Positions 1 through 10,343 of a stretch of DNA of 64,000 nt are shown in pieces. The notes beneath the pieces are model-generated. The model was given only the letters and a program-made list of their open reading frames with translations, ran no database searches and was not told the origin of the DNA. The position numbers and the translations under genes were made by a program. The stretch comes from Thraustochytrium sp. TN22 (taxonomy: Eukaryota; Sar; Bigyra; Thraustochytrida; Thraustochytriidae): positions 62,001 through 126,000 of the forward strand of contig JABLUY010000039.1 in NCBI GenBank assembly GCA_013306675.1. Reading direction: 5' to 3'. Position 1 is the stretch's first letter. Each line of letters starts with the position of its first letter.

Positions 1-1305
1 CGTCGCGGTTACCGACGCGGTAGTAGTCCGAGACCCGCTGCGAGCGCAGGCTGCGCGGCGCTGGCACCACGCTGGCACGACTAGCTAGGCTAGAGCCCGG
101 GCGTCTGAATGATGCGGGGCCTTGCGAAGACGGTGCCTGCGAGCGAGCTCTTTGTGAGCGCACGAGAGACGATCGAACCCGTGCGATGAGGCCAGCAAGG
201 ACGCCTCGACGCGGTCAGCCCTGCCAGTGGTTGCTGGTAGATCAGCTCCTCTCCTACTAGTAGCCAGCACTGCGAGCAGTGAGGTGCGCGTGACGTGCAC
301 GTCTTCGAAGCGTCGTGAAAAAAAAGATGATCTGTGATCAGAGGATTGAACGCGAGACCAAGGTCAAGCGCGCTCCTAGCCGCAGAGGGCGAGGCACGCA
401 TGGTTATTGAGGAGGTGGTGGCGAGCATGGAGGCCGTGGCAGGACTGGCGGTCGGCGCGGAGGTCTGCACGTCTTCGTAGAATTGTGAAAAAGGAGTTGT
501 CCGACACAAGAGTGGCGACCGCCCAGTCATCTACCGATCCTTCCATTAGATCCACGCGGTCATGGCACGATCTTCAAGTTCTACGAACCGTTCGAGTCGC
601 TCACAGCCAGCCGTCCGGTATGGCTTTGGTGCTGCACCCGCTGCGCACTGTCCCAACCACTCCCTCGCTCGGTGCCACGTGTAGTTCATGTGCGAGCCAC
701 CTCTCGCGGCCCCAGCTTGGTGTGGTGTCCGAGCGGCGAGCAGCACGACCTGGCAGAGCGAAGGATGCGGAGCAATCGCTTGCACTCTTCGCGACTCGCA
801 GAGAGATGCTGCAAAGTTGCGGCGGGCTTCACTGTCAGTTCAGCTGCGCAAAGGACTGACCTCGACGTCGCTCCCGACCGCGTCACAGTCCTCTCCATGT
901 CATCTCACGGCTTCGTCAAGCGTCGACTTCTCCAAATCCTCCGCGGTTCGGTTCCACTCGCTGCCATGCCATCGGTCTCGAAATACATGGCGAAGCCCAG
1001 AGCGCCGCGCCGCTGGCCGCCGCGCGCGACGAGCCACGGCGCGGCCCGGGCTGCGCTGACAGTGACGACGGTTTCGGGACCCTTGCATTTTCACCACTGC
1101 ACGACTCGGACTCGGACTCCTGACTCCTGAGGCACGGAGCTCAAGTGTCGCAGAAGTCGAAGCCGCCGCTCGCCGCGCAGCGCAGCGCAGCGCAGCGCAG
1201 CGCGGCGGCGCGCCGCGCGGCTTGGGCGGAGGAGAGCAGGCGCGGCGGCCAGGCGGCCGGCGCTGGCGCTGCGGCGAGCCGCAGCTCCGGCCGGGCCTGG
1301 CCGCC
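1..1305. other. No confident gene; 5' flank of the LEKR1-like gene
   Basis: Several open frames of 70-150 codons exist on both strands, but none has a recognisable domain or steady codon bias. A short element TGCACGTCTTCG followed closely by GTGAAAAA occurs twice, at about 296 and 466, as an imperfect direct repeat. A (CGCAG)5 pentamer tract lies at 1176-1200, about 100 nt before the next start codon. Confidence 0.5.
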
Positions 1306-3381
1306 ATGAGCGGCGTGCAGCCGCTGGCGCTGCGCGAGGCGACGCGCGAGGAGCTGCACGCCGTGGCGCGCGCCGGCGGGCGGCAGGAGCTGCCCAAGGC
1401 GGTGCAGGCGATGAAGCGCGCAGACACGGTGTGCAGGTTCTGCGGCGTCTCGTACCTGATCTTCAACGAGTTCAAGGACATCGAGAAGCAGCTGGCCGCG
1501 GCGCGCGAGGAGCTGGCGGCCGCCGCGGCCCGCGAGCAGACGGCGGCCAACAACGTGCAGGAGCGCATCGAGCAAGCCGTGCAGGAGCGCGGCGCGGCGC
1601 TGGAGCGCGAGCTGGCGGCGCAGGCCAAGGCGCACGAGGAGCGCGGGCGCGCTGTCGCGGACCGCGCGGACAGGCAGCGCCTGGCGCTCCAGCGCCAGGT
1701 GGCGCGGCTCGCGCGGCTCGCAGGCGCGCTGCGCGGCGAGAACGACGCGCTGCGCGGCGCCGTCAAGCGCGAGCTGCGCGCGCAGGAGTCCAGAATGCGC
1801 GGCGCCTTGCAGGCTGCGGCGGACAGGGCCCGCGCGCTGGAGGACGGCGCCGGCCTGGAGCGCGAGCGCGCCGAAGACCTGGCGCAGGCGCTGCAGGGGC
1901 TGCAGCGCCGCCTCGCGGCGCAGCAGGCGCAGGCCCGCGAGGACGTGGAGCGATCTCAGGCACAGGCCTCCTCCCGCCTCGCGCGCCTGCGCGAGCAGCA
2001 CGAGGCCGACCTCGAGGCCGCGGCGTCCAAGCACAGGCGCGCGCTCGCGCAGGCCGAGGCGAGCGCCAAGGCACTGCTCGAGGCGGGCTCCAAGGAGCAG
2101 GACGAGGCGCTGCAGAGGGCGCGCGAGGAGGGCGACAAGGCGCGTCGCGAGGGCCGCGACGAGGCGGACCGCCTGGCGGCGGAGCTGGCGCGCGTGCGGC
2201 GCGAGAGCGGCCTCGCCACGGACCGCGTCGCCAGGCTCGAGGCCGAGCTCCGCCTGACGGTGGAGCACCACGCGCAGGCGGTGGCGCGCCTGGAGGCGGA
2301 TGCCGCGGGGGCGGCGGCCGCTCAGGAGCGCAAGCTGCAAGCCGCGCAGACTGCACTCGAGGCGCTTCGCTCCGACGCGGCTGCGGAGCGCGCCAGTCAG
2401 GGCCGCGAGCTCCAGGCTGCGCAAGCGGAGCTCGAATCAATGCGCTCCGACGCGGCTGCAGCGCGTGCCGCCCAGGCGCGCGAGCTAGAGGCCGCGCGAG
2501 CCGAGCTCGAAGCGCTGCGCTCCGATGCGGCTGCGGACCTCGTGCAGGCCCTCGACGGCAAGAGGAATGCCGAGCAGCAGCTTCAGGCTAGCCTGCAAGA
2601 GCAAGAGCGTCTCCAAGAAGGGCTGCGCCAAGAGCTGCAGGACCTGGAGCTCAGCCATCGCGACGAGCTCTTACGGGTGCAGGCCGGCGCGCAGGATGCA
2701 CTGCGCGTTCGCCTCGCCGCAGCGCACGAGCAGACCTTGGCAGCCCGCCTTGAAGCTCTTGAGGCTGCGCACCAGGACGAGCTCGCCGCGCGGCTCCGCG
2801 AGTGGCGGGACGAGCACGAGCGCGAGACCTCGGAAAAAGCGTGCGCGCTGGCCAGGAGTCGCTCGGAGGCGATCGAAGCGCAGCAAGAGGCTGCCGCGCT
2901 TCGCACCGAGCTGGAGCGGATCCAAGAGCGAATGCAAGTGCTCGCTGGCCAGCGAGAGCAGGCCATCGCGGATGCAAGGCAAGCCCGACAGCAGCAAGCC
3001 GAGTCCGAGGCGCAGGCGAAGCTCGCAATGCAAGTGCACCACGCCGAGCAAGAGCAGGCCAAGCGCGCAGTGCAAGTGCAGGTGCAGCACGCTGAGGCCG
3101 CGTGTGCGGCGCAGCTGTCGTCCGAGGTGTGCTCGTTGCGAGCGGCACTGGAGGCCGCACAGCGGCGCGAGCAAGACGCTCACCACCGCGTGCAGGAGCT
3201 GCAGGCGCAGGTGGAGACGGCGGGCGCCGCGAGCGACCTAGAGGCCTTGGAGCAGCACATGATCCGGCTTTCGACTCTGGTCCGCAAGAAGGACGCGGAG
3301 ATCAAAGTCTTGCAGGCGACGGTGCATCGCCAATGCTTGGAGCGGACGACGCTTCTCGCGTCGAGTGGCACGGCGAGCTGA
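1306..3381 (+). CDS. LEKR1-like long coiled-coil protein
   Basis: The protein has 691 residues from the ATG at 1306, which sits in a GCCGCCATG context. The frame is open back to 1222, but those codons are GC-rich filler. Residues about 30-60 hold a compact motif, ETV/DTVCRFCGVSYLIFNEFK-like, with a CxxC pair (visible here as VCRFCGVSYLIF). From memory this matches the N-terminus of animal LEKR1 (leucine-, glutamate- and lysine-rich protein 1). The rest is one continuous Ala/Arg/Glu/Gln-rich coiled coil with near-repeats of about 25 residues around residues 360-450 (LEALRSDAAA type). LEKR1 is poorly characterised, so the likely role is a structural or scaffold coiled coil; a ciliary or centrosomal role would be a guess. 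The family name rests on the short N-terminal motif only, while the coiled-coil character is plain. The last codons lie inside a repeat unit that is copied downstream. Confidence 0.65.
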   Translation: MSGVQPLALREATREELHAVARAGGRQELPKAVQAMKRADTVCRFCGVSYLIFNEFKDIEKQLAAAREELAAAAAREQTAANNVQERIEQAVQERGAALERELAAQAKAHEERGRAVADRADRQRLALQRQVARLARLAGALRGENDALRGAVKRELRAQESRMRGALQAAADRARALEDGAGLERERAEDLAQALQGLQRRLAAQQAQAREDVERSQAQASSRLARLREQHEADLEAAASKHRRALAQAEASAKALLEAGSKEQDEALQRAREEGDKARREGRDEADRLAAELARVRRESGLATDRVARLEAELRLTVEHHAQAVARLEADAAGAAAAQERKLQAAQTALEALRSDAAAERASQGRELQAAQAELESMRSDAAAARAAQARELEAARAELEALRSDAAADLVQALDGKRNAEQQLQASLQEQERLQEGLRQELQDLELSHRDELLRVQAGAQDALRVRLAAAHEQTLAARLEALEAAHQDELAARLREWRDEHERETSEKACALARSRSEAIEAQQEAAALRTELERIQERMQVLAGQREQAIADARQARQQQAESEAQAKLAMQVHHAEQEQAKRAVQVQVQHAEAACAAQLSSEVCSLRAALEAAQRREQDAHHRVQELQAQVETAGAASDLEALEQHMIRLSTLVRKKDAEIKVLQATVHRQCLERTTLLASSGTAS

Positions 3382-3780
3382 TAGCATATTTGTGGTGCTA
3401 CCCCAGGTATCCGTCATCCTCTTCTTTTGAACCAAGAACGAAGGAAGGATGCGACCCTTTTTTCAATCATGATGCATCGCCAATGCTTTGAGCGAACGAC
3501 GCTTCTGGCGTCGAGTGGCACGGCGAGCTGACAGCATATTTGTGGTGGTACCTCAGGTATCCGTCATCCTATTCTTTTGAACCAAAAGACGAAGGAAAGA
3601 TGCGGCCCTTCTCTCAATCAGCATGGTGCATCGCTAATGCTTGGAGCGGACGACGCTTCTGGCGTCGAGTGGCACGGCGAGCTGATAGTCCGTCATCCTT
3701 TTCTTTGTCTCTTTCATGATAAAGTTGCATGAACCAAGACGAAGGAAGGATGCGGCCCTTCTTTCAATCATTCATTCATG
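3323..3780 (+). repeat. About 150-bp tandem repeat, three copies, first overlapping the 3' end of the LEKR1-like gene
   Basis: Units begin with TGCATCGC at 3323, 3473 and 3627 (spacing 150 and 154). Each holds the sequence coding for the last 15 or so residues of the preceding gene, its stop codon and about 100 nt of 3' flank (GAACCAAGACGAAGGAAGGATGCG type). The third copy lacks an internal segment (CAGCATATTTGTGG is absent) and has a divergent insert. Only the first copy is continuous with the reading frame, so copies 2 and 3 are duplicated gene ends. Confidence 0.85.
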
Positions 3781-4345
3781 GTCAAGGCTTGCGGTCGGCT
3801 TGAAACGAGAAGAAGAGGCTCCGCAAAGGAGAGAAGCATGACTTATCTATCACCGAGCCCCAATCCAACCACGGCCGAGGCGTTGACTTGACACACATGA
3901 AGACTGGGAGTTGTTGGGGGGCTAGCTGTGTGGAGTCGAGCCCCTCGGTTTCTTGGAGATGGTTCGACTCACGGCCAAGACGCACGAAGGCAGCGTGTCG
4001 ACCAAATGGGATGCACGCCTCTGCACACAATCATCGCATCGGAATTGTCTCATGCTTGGAATCATCAGTCAAAAAGGCCTATCACAGCCGAGGCGTCACG
4101 GTGCAGCCAAGAACAAATACAGCGCACACGCAGGTCGGAAAAGGGAAAGGTTGAGCTCCAGCATGTAAGAAGGAGAGAGAAAGGCGCCTCTCTAGTGGCA
4201 GAAGAAACACACACACACACACACACATTTGCAGCAGGCAAGCAGGAAGGCAGGCAGGTGGGCAGGAAAGAAGGAGGAGAACCAAGAGCGCGGCTGAGCT
4301 CATCGCTAGCTAGCGAGCGAGCGAGCGAGCTAGCTAGCGAGCGAA
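3781..4345. other. Intergenic region with simple repeats
   Basis: No supported gene. It holds an AC dinucleotide tract at about 4207-4226 and GGCA/AGCT/GCGA tetranucleotide tracts at about 4235-4344, directly abutting the stop codon of the G-alpha gene, which reads in from the other strand. Confidence 0.6.
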
Positions 4346-5434
4346 TCAGGTGGGCATAAGGCCGAGCGTCTCAAGGCTGTTCCGGAGGATGGAGTCCTTG
4401 CAGGCGTCAAAGACGACCTGAACGCCATAGGTGTCGGTAGCGCAGGTGACATGCGTAAAGACGGTTTTTCGTGGGTCCTTCTTTTGCGCGAGGAACTTGC
4501 GGCGCATCCAGTCGCAGCCGTCCTGGAAGTCAAAGGAGGTGGGCGCGTCCGGGAAAAGGCCGGACTTGTTGATCTCAATCTTCTTCTCGCAATACTTGGT
4601 GCGGAAGAGGTCAGACTTATTGAGGAAGAGGACCATGTTGGTGCGCGTGAACCACTCGCTGTTGCAGATGCTATCGAAGAGCTCGAGCGCCTCCTCGAGG
4701 CGGTTCTTGTCCCGCGCCTCGAAGAGCGTCTGGTCGTACTCGGATATGGCGGCCACGAAGATGACGGCCGTGACGCCCTCGAAGCAGTGGATCCACTTGC
4801 GGCGCTCGTTCCGCTGGCCGCCCACGTCGAGCACTTCGAAGTCGACGAGGCCGTCGGAGAAGCGCGCCTCGACGATGCCCGAGGTGCGCACGCGTGCGTG
4901 GATGGCGTCTGAGATGCTCGGGATCCAGCTGGGGCCGCCCCACTCGGGGTACTTGTGCGCCTGGCTGGCAAAGTCCGCGAAACTGTCGAGCACCTGAAAG
5001 TTGCTGCGCTGGTCCCAGGTGGCCAGGAAGTTGTCATCCTTGTACAGCGCGGCGATGGCAGCGGCGCTCTCGCGGTCCAACTCCGTGTTCTCCTCCAGCT
5101 CCAGGACCTTGTCGCCCAGCGCTCTCGCCTCGCCCTCCAGAGGCCGGCCGGCGATACCCTCGTTCGCAGCGCGCACGATGGCCTGCGCGCCGCTGATGAC
5201 ATTGTTATAAATGGCTACGCGCAGCGCCGCGCGCTTCTCCTCGCTGTAGCCCTCCCCGTACAGAATCTGCATCTGCTTGAAGATGGTCGACTTGCCGCTC
5301 GACCCGGCGCCTAGCAGCAGCAGCTTCAGCACCTGCGCGTCCGCCTTCTTGTCCCGCCTCTGCATCTCATTGATCCTCTCGTTGTTGTTCTCATTCGGCG
5401 ACGCATTTTCGCTCTTGGACGAGCTGCACCCCAT
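4346..5434 (-). CDS. Heterotrimeric G protein alpha subunit
   Basis: The 362 residues are the usual G-alpha length. It is a GTPase switch that couples seven-helix receptors to effectors at the plasma membrane. The N-terminus MGCSSSK carries the Gly2 myristoylation and Cys3 palmitoylation sites. The nucleotide-binding boxes are all visible: P-loop GAGSSGKST near residue 42, switch I RVRTSGIVE, switch II DVGGQRNERRKW with the catalytic Gln, NKSD in place of NKKD, and TCATDT near the C-terminus. The catalytic Arg and Mg-binding Thr of switch I are kept. Two departures from animal proteins stand out: the P-loop Glu of GAGESGKS is Ser, and the last residues LGLMPT lack the Cys that pertussis toxin modifies. 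The next gene upstream is a class C receptor on the same strand, which makes a functional pairing plausible. No introns are needed. Confidence 0.97.
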   Translation of the reverse strand: MGCSSSKSENASPNENNNERINEMQRRDKKADAQVLKLLLLGAGSSGKSTIFKQMQILYGEGYSEEKRAALRVAIYNNVISGAQAIVRAANEGIAGRPLEGEARALGDKVLELEENTELDRESAAAIAALYKDDNFLATWDQRSNFQVLDSFADFASQAHKYPEWGGPSWIPSISDAIHARVRTSGIVEARFSDGLVDFEVLDVGGQRNERRKWIHCFEGVTAVIFVAAISEYDQTLFEARDKNRLEEALELFDSICNSEWFTRTNMVLFLNKSDLFRTKYCEKKIEINKSGLFPDAPTSFDFQDGCDWMRRKFLAQKKDPRKTVFTHVTCATDTYGVQVVFDACKDSILRNSLETLGLMPT

Positions 5435-7397
5435 GCTGCCGCGACGCCGCCCGCGCCCGCGACGGAGTCACGCGCCGGCCACAGGGAGGAGACCACGACG
5501 ACCCCAACAGGCACGCAAAGGCAGACAGAGAGAGCGCGCGCGCGCGCTCCGCACGACACGACAGAGAGGGAGAGGAGGAGAAGGAAAGGAGGAGCAGAAG
5601 AAGACGAAGAAGAAGAAGAGAAGCTCTCGACGCCCTGTGAGCAGCGAGCTGCGCTGCTCGCCCTGCGAGCCCCGCGCTCGCTCGCTCCGGCGCCTGGGCA
5701 GCCAGGCGGGCGGCGGCAGCCCGGCAGCCAGCGCCGCGCGCGCTCGCTCGCTCGCTCGCGCAGCCTCAGCGCGCGCAATAATCGATTTGATCGCTGGCCC
5801 GCGGCGCGGCGCCAGTTCAAACCGGCGGCCGGCTCCGCGCGGCGGCGGCGGCGGCGCTGCTCCCGCGCGGTGGGCGCTCCCGCGGGCGGGCGCGGCGCGG
5901 GCGTCGCTCGCCGCGCTCGCTCGCTCGGGCGGCGCGGGCGGGCGGCGGGGCGTGCGGGCGCGGCGCCGCGACGAAGGTCGTTTGACTGCCTGCCTGCCTG
6001 CCTGCCTCGGCTGCCTGGCCTGGGCTGCCGGGCCGGCCGGCCGCAAGCGCGCTATCGCCGCGGCGGCGCAGTCGGCTAAACGCGGCGCAAGTGGCGGCGC
6101 GGCGCTCACGGCCCTTGCGGCGCGCGATCCGCGCCACTTGCGCGCCGCAAGCGCCGCGCGCCGCGCGCCGCAAGTGCCGCGGCCGGCAGCGCCCACTTGC
6201 GCGGCCGGGAAAACCCACTTGCGCCAGCGGGAAACCGCCGTTCAGCGGGGAAACGCTGAACCGACCCCGGAGTTGCCGGGACGGGGGTAAATGCGCGGGC
6301 TAGCGCGAGAGCAGGCGCGGGTGGGTCAAGCCAGCGACGGCGAGCTGCACGGAGTCGGAGCGCGCCCGCGCGGCGGCGGCGCGGCGGCGGAGCAGAGGCA
6401 GGGAGCGGCCGGCCGCGGCGGCTCGCGGAGGCCGTCGCGAAGCCGGGCAGGCAGGCAGGCAGGCAGGCAGGCCGGCGAGCGCAGCGCAGGCCGGGAGCGG
6501 GGCGCGGGAAGATGAGGCGGCGTTACGCGATGCGAGAAGCTGCGGACCGGGTGGGATCGGGTGTGGGGGTCCGGAGCGGGGAGCGAGGCGAGGTCCCGCG
6601 GGGCGCGAGGCAGGACCCGCGCGGAGGGAGCGGAGGCGCGCGCGGCGGCGGCGCGGCGGGCGAGGGGCCCATGCCAGGCCAACGGGAAGAGCGCACGCCA
6701 GCCGCGTCTTGCAGGGATTCGTCTCCTTGCGTGCGTGCGAGATCGTCGGACAGTCGGGAGCTGGCCGTGTGGTGCAGTGCGCGGCTCGTGCGATGACGGC
6801 TCGTGCGGGACATCTATCTTGTGCGACGGCGACTGGGACTTGGGCGGACTGCGGCGCCCGTGTCGCGACGCGCCGATCGTGCGCCGACCGGATTCACTGC
6901 CACGGTCAGTGCCGGCGATTTTCTTGCTTGCTCGCTGGCTGGCTGCACTGGCTGGCTGGCTGGCTTCGAATCGGATTGCGTCGACTTGCTTGGTCAGTAG
7001 GTTCGGATTGCTTGCTTGCTTGTACCCTGTAGCTTTCGCTTGACCAGGCCGTGCGTGACCTGCGATGACGTCACTCTCACAGTCTGTCAGGCTGCTGGGG
7101 GGGGGTCTTTTGCATCGTTGGAAGGACGTCAAACGCAAGCAAGACTTCCTGCTGCCAGCCTGACTGACACTCACTCGAGAGTCAGGCATGGCTCTTTTGA
7201 TCACTCCTCGCATGTCGTGGTGAATGCACGACCGCGCAGCGCAAAATGGCGACTCGCGCCGCCCGGGGCGCCCCCACTGGCACCCATCCCACCACACCTG
7301 ATCGGGAAGGGGAACAGACGACGTCGATCTTGGCTTGTTCGTGGTTGTTACAGGCTTGCTCTTACAAATATCATCAACATCATCACCGCCACCACCA
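5435..7397. other. 2-kb GC-rich upstream region of the G-alpha gene
   Basis: Long open frames on both strands here are made of Arg/Ala/Pro-rich runs with no domain, as expected from very high GC, so I do not call genes. The region holds TGCC/GGCA tetranucleotide tracts (about 5985-6007 and 6447-6471), GGCT/GCTT tracts (about 6920-7022) and a cluster of short regulatory-looking motifs at 6084-6261. It is the 5' flank of the minus-strand G-alpha gene and the 3' flank of the receptor gene. Confidence 0.5.
6084..6261. promoter_or_regulatory. Cluster of CACTTGC motifs with E2F-like boxes and a palindrome
   Basis: The 7-mer CACTTGC or its complement GCAAGTG occurs five times in 136 bp, at 6087, 6135, 6170, 6194 and 6216, mostly within CGCAAGTG contexts. 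GGGAAA boxes at 6207, 6229 and 6248 include GCGGGAAA, which matches the E2F consensus TTTCCCGC. The inverted repeat GTTCAGCG - 6 nt - CGCTGAAC spans 6240-6261. The cluster is about 650-830 nt upstream of the G-alpha start codon. The regulatory role is inferred from motif clustering alone. Confidence 0.4.
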
Positions 7398-10343
7398 TCA
7401 GACGAGCGTGAGATCGAGGTCGCTGCTCTGGATCGTGCGGGAGGTCTCCCGGCTCGCGTCGTACTCACAGTCATGTCCCTGCGACTCGGCCAGCCTCTCG
7501 TGCGCCACGGCTGGTCTGTGCATGTGCATGTTCAAATCAGCGTCGCCGTCGCCAGCATTGTCGTCGCCGTTGCCGTCGTCGCCGTTGCCGTCGTCGCCGC
7601 GGCCGCTGCCGGAGGAAAAGGCAAAGGAGACGATGGACTTGCTGGAGGAGTCCTCAGGCCTGGCGCTGCTCTGGAGCTTCTCACGGAGGCCGTTGCACTC
7701 GCGCTGCAGGGCGAGGTTCTGGGAGATGACCTGAGCGAGGCGCGCTTCCATCTCGTCCGAGCGGCGGCTGGCGGCGAGCGCCGACCCGTCGTCTGCGGCA
7801 GAGCCGCTGGACTTTTTGTGGATGGCCTGCACGACCTCTCCGGCCGACTTGCCGCGGTGGCGCAGGACGGCGCGCGCCTTGGGCACAAACACGAGGCAGA
7901 GCACCGTGAGGTCGGCAAGGAAAATGGCGGTGCCCACGCAAAGGAAGCGAGGCACGGGCTCCGCGCCGACGGCGAAGAGAAGCGGGACGCTGAGCACGAG
8001 GAGCTGGAGCGTCGCGAAGAGCGCAATGAGGAGATGGCGGCGCTCCTGGAAGTCATCACTGATGCCGCGCACGCGGTAGAGCAGGACGTGGCCGCCCACG
8101 AGGATGGACACGTGCAGGCCGGCCAGCACGCAGAGAAAGGCGATCATGTGGTCCGACGTGCACACGCCCGAGGACGTGACGAGGATGACGCCCTCGCGCA
8201 GACCAGCGAGCTCCACCTCGTCGGAGCGCTCCCAGCGCATCGGGTCGAGCGCGGTCCACAGCGAGAGCACGAGGATGTCGACGCTCAGCGCGACCGACAT
8301 GATGCGCACCAGGTCCCACTTGGTGATGCGGATGAGCTTCATCTGCGAGTTGTTGACGAGGCGTCCGAGGCGCCAAGACTTGCCCACCAGCGAGGCGTAC
8401 GCGAGCGTGAAGCCAATGCAGTACGGCCACGGCAAGGCGCGGCACGCCAGGTCCGCGTGCGCTGTGTCGTCCTCCGCGCCGGCGTCCACGGTGAGCACCA
8501 GAATGGACGAGCTTGAGAGCGCGCAGCCCACGGCCACCAGGTACAGAAAGAAGGGCTGCGAGAGCTGCAGGCTAGGCTCGCGCCGGTGGCGGTACACCCA
8601 GAGCGTGAACCACGCGGCCAGTGACCAGTTGATGGCCACATAAAAATACCCGAGGCCCTTGATGCCAGGCGGCAGCCGGTGGTCATCCACCTCGTAGCAC
8701 CGCACGGCGCCCTCGCCGCGCGAGCTCGACCCGGCAGGGCACGCCTCGCAGCCGCCTGTGGTCCCGGACTGGGCCGCGTACGTGCCGTCGACACACGCGT
8801 AGCACTTGCTGCACAAGAAGCAGTCGCTCTCCTCGTCGCGGCTCGCGTCCTTGAACTCGCCACGTCCACACGCCACGCCCAGCGGCGCCGGGAACACGAT
8901 GAGCGCTGTCGCTGCCTCGAGCGGTGCGATGCAAAAGTCGGAGAACTGCCCCGAGGCCGAGGCGCCACGGCTGTCGCTGCTGTTGCCGCTGTTCCTGGTC
9001 TCGACCTCCGCCGCCGGCAGCACCTGCACGCCCGCCGGGTCGCGCCCGACGTTGCGGCGAAAATCGTTGAAGGCGACCGGCCCGAAGATGGTGTCGACGC
9101 TGAGCCGCTCCAGTGCGCGCCGGAAGCGCTCGTACTCGTTGTCCAGCGACGCGCGCACATCGGGTTTGTCATCGCCCGCGAAGAAGCGCGCCAGGTGCCG
9201 TTTGAAGACGTACGGGACCGTGTACGAGCCGACAGCGTTGTACGTGGGTAAGTAGCCCCAGTCTGCCTGGATCTTGTCAAGAAGCTCCTGGCCGCCGCCG
9301 GGAAAGTACTCATCCGAGTACGAGAACTGATACTGCCACTGGCCGGCGCCCAGGAGGTACTGCGCACGCCCGTCGTGGTTCGCCAGCCCCCAGTCCCACA
9401 TGGTGTTGGTAAACCACACGGCGCTCGGCGCGCAGCCGTCCGTCGCCTCCATGTAGGCGAGCAGCGCCTCGGCCTCGGTGTCCGACGCGATGCACGCCAC
9501 GAGCACGTCGGCCCCGGCGGCGCACACCTGCGCGGCCACGCCGGCCATGAAGGCGGCGTCCGCGGCGTCCGCCACGCCGTTGCCGTTCGTGTCGGCCATC
9601 GGGTTGTACTGCTCGAACAGCGCAAGCTCCAGGTCGCTGTCGGGCTCGAGCACAAAGGCGGCGGCCGCGGCGCACGTCGCGTTGAAGAAGGCGTCGCGGT
9701 CGCGGCCCACCACGGCCACTCTGCTCCCGGGCGCGGCGAGCGCCACCTCAAGCAGCGCGCCCAGCGCATAGCCGTCGCTGGGCACGTGAATGCCAAAGAG
9801 AAAGGGGTTGTCGCCCTCCTCGTAATACACGTTGGGCCCTACCTGCGCCATGGTGATGACGCCGGCCACATCCCGCTCCGCCTCACTGGCGCCCGAGCAC
9901 GTGCCCACCACATACGTCACGGGCAGCTCCGCCAGCGCGGCGTCCAGCGCCTGCCTGTGCGCCTCCTCGTAGCCCTCGTCGCCCGGCGAGCGCCCCGCCA
10001 CGATGGACACGAGGCGGAAGCTCACGCGCGCCTTGTCGCTGTAGCCCACCTCGAAGAAGCCCTGGTCGCCGTTCACCGCCCGCACTGCCTCGAGCGCGCC
10101 GTCGCGGTGGTCTGCGCACCTGGCGGGCGTCACCTGCACCAGCACGACCTCCTCCGCGCCGCTGCTGTTGCCCGCGCCGCGCTCGTCGTACGCCACGCAC
10201 GGCGTCACGGCCTCGGCCGCCTCGCGCAGCGCCGCGCTGCCGTCCGCGCACGCCGCGGGCAGCGCCGCTGCACGCGCCGCCAGCGCCAGCGCCGCCGCCA
10301 GCGCCGCCGCCGCCGCCCGCCGCGCCAGCCCGCGCCGCGCCAT
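7398..10343 (-). CDS. Class C (GABA-B/mGlu-like) G protein-coupled receptor
   Basis: The protein has 981 residues from the ATG at 10343. The frame is open 74 codons further up, but this Met begins a typical signal peptide (MARRGLARR followed by an Ala/Leu core). Residues about 30-440 form a periplasmic-binding-like Venus flytrap domain. A cysteine-rich segment follows at about 490-546, with CFLCSKCYACVDGTY and CEACPAGSSSR resembling the mGlu cysteine-rich linker. Seven membrane helices lie at about 561-825. The cytoplasmic tail has a predicted coiled coil (RSDEMEARLAQVISQN and following), as in GABA-B receptors that dimerise by the tail, then a Gly/Asp/Asn repeat tract. It should sense an extracellular small ligand and activate G proteins; the ligand cannot be told. 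It lies upstream of, and in the same direction as, the G-alpha gene. Confidence 0.93.
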   Translation of the reverse strand: MARRGLARRAAAAALAAALALAARAAALPAACADGSAALREAAEAVTPCVAYDERGAGNSSGAEEVVLVQVTPARCADHRDGALEAVRAVNGDQGFFEVGYSDKARVSFRLVSIVAGRSPGDEGYEEAHRQALDAALAELPVTYVVGTCSGASEAERDVAGVITMAQVGPNVYYEEGDNPFLFGIHVPSDGYALGALLEVALAAPGSRVAVVGRDRDAFFNATCAAAAAFVLEPDSDLELALFEQYNPMADTNGNGVADAADAAFMAGVAAQVCAAGADVLVACIASDTEAEALLAYMEATDGCAPSAVWFTNTMWDWGLANHDGRAQYLLGAGQWQYQFSYSDEYFPGGGQELLDKIQADWGYLPTYNAVGSYTVPYVFKRHLARFFAGDDKPDVRASLDNEYERFRRALERLSVDTIFGPVAFNDFRRNVGRDPAGVQVLPAAEVETRNSGNSSDSRGASASGQFSDFCIAPLEAATALIVFPAPLGVACGRGEFKDASRDEESDCFLCSKCYACVDGTYAAQSGTTGGCEACPAGSSSRGEGAVRCYEVDDHRLPPGIKGLGYFYVAINWSLAAWFTLWVYRHRREPSLQLSQPFFLYLVAVGCALSSSSILVLTVDAGAEDDTAHADLACRALPWPYCIGFTLAYASLVGKSWRLGRLVNNSQMKLIRITKWDLVRIMSVALSVDILVLSLWTALDPMRWERSDEVELAGLREGVILVTSSGVCTSDHMIAFLCVLAGLHVSILVGGHVLLYRVRGISDDFQERRHLLIALFATLQLLVLSVPLLFAVGAEPVPRFLCVGTAIFLADLTVLCLVFVPKARAVLRHRGKSAGEVVQAIHKKSSGSAADDGSALAASRRSDEMEARLAQVISQNLALQRECNGLREKLQSSARPEDSSSKSIVSFAFSSGSGRGDDGNGDDGNGDDNAGDGDADLNMHMHRPAVAHERLAESQGHDCEYDASRETSRTIQSSDLDLTLV

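Noticed and set aside
5468-7474. Several open frames of 160-380 codons on both strands
   Set aside because: All are Arg/Ala/Pro-rich low complexity in a very GC-rich promoter region. No motif, no splice signals.
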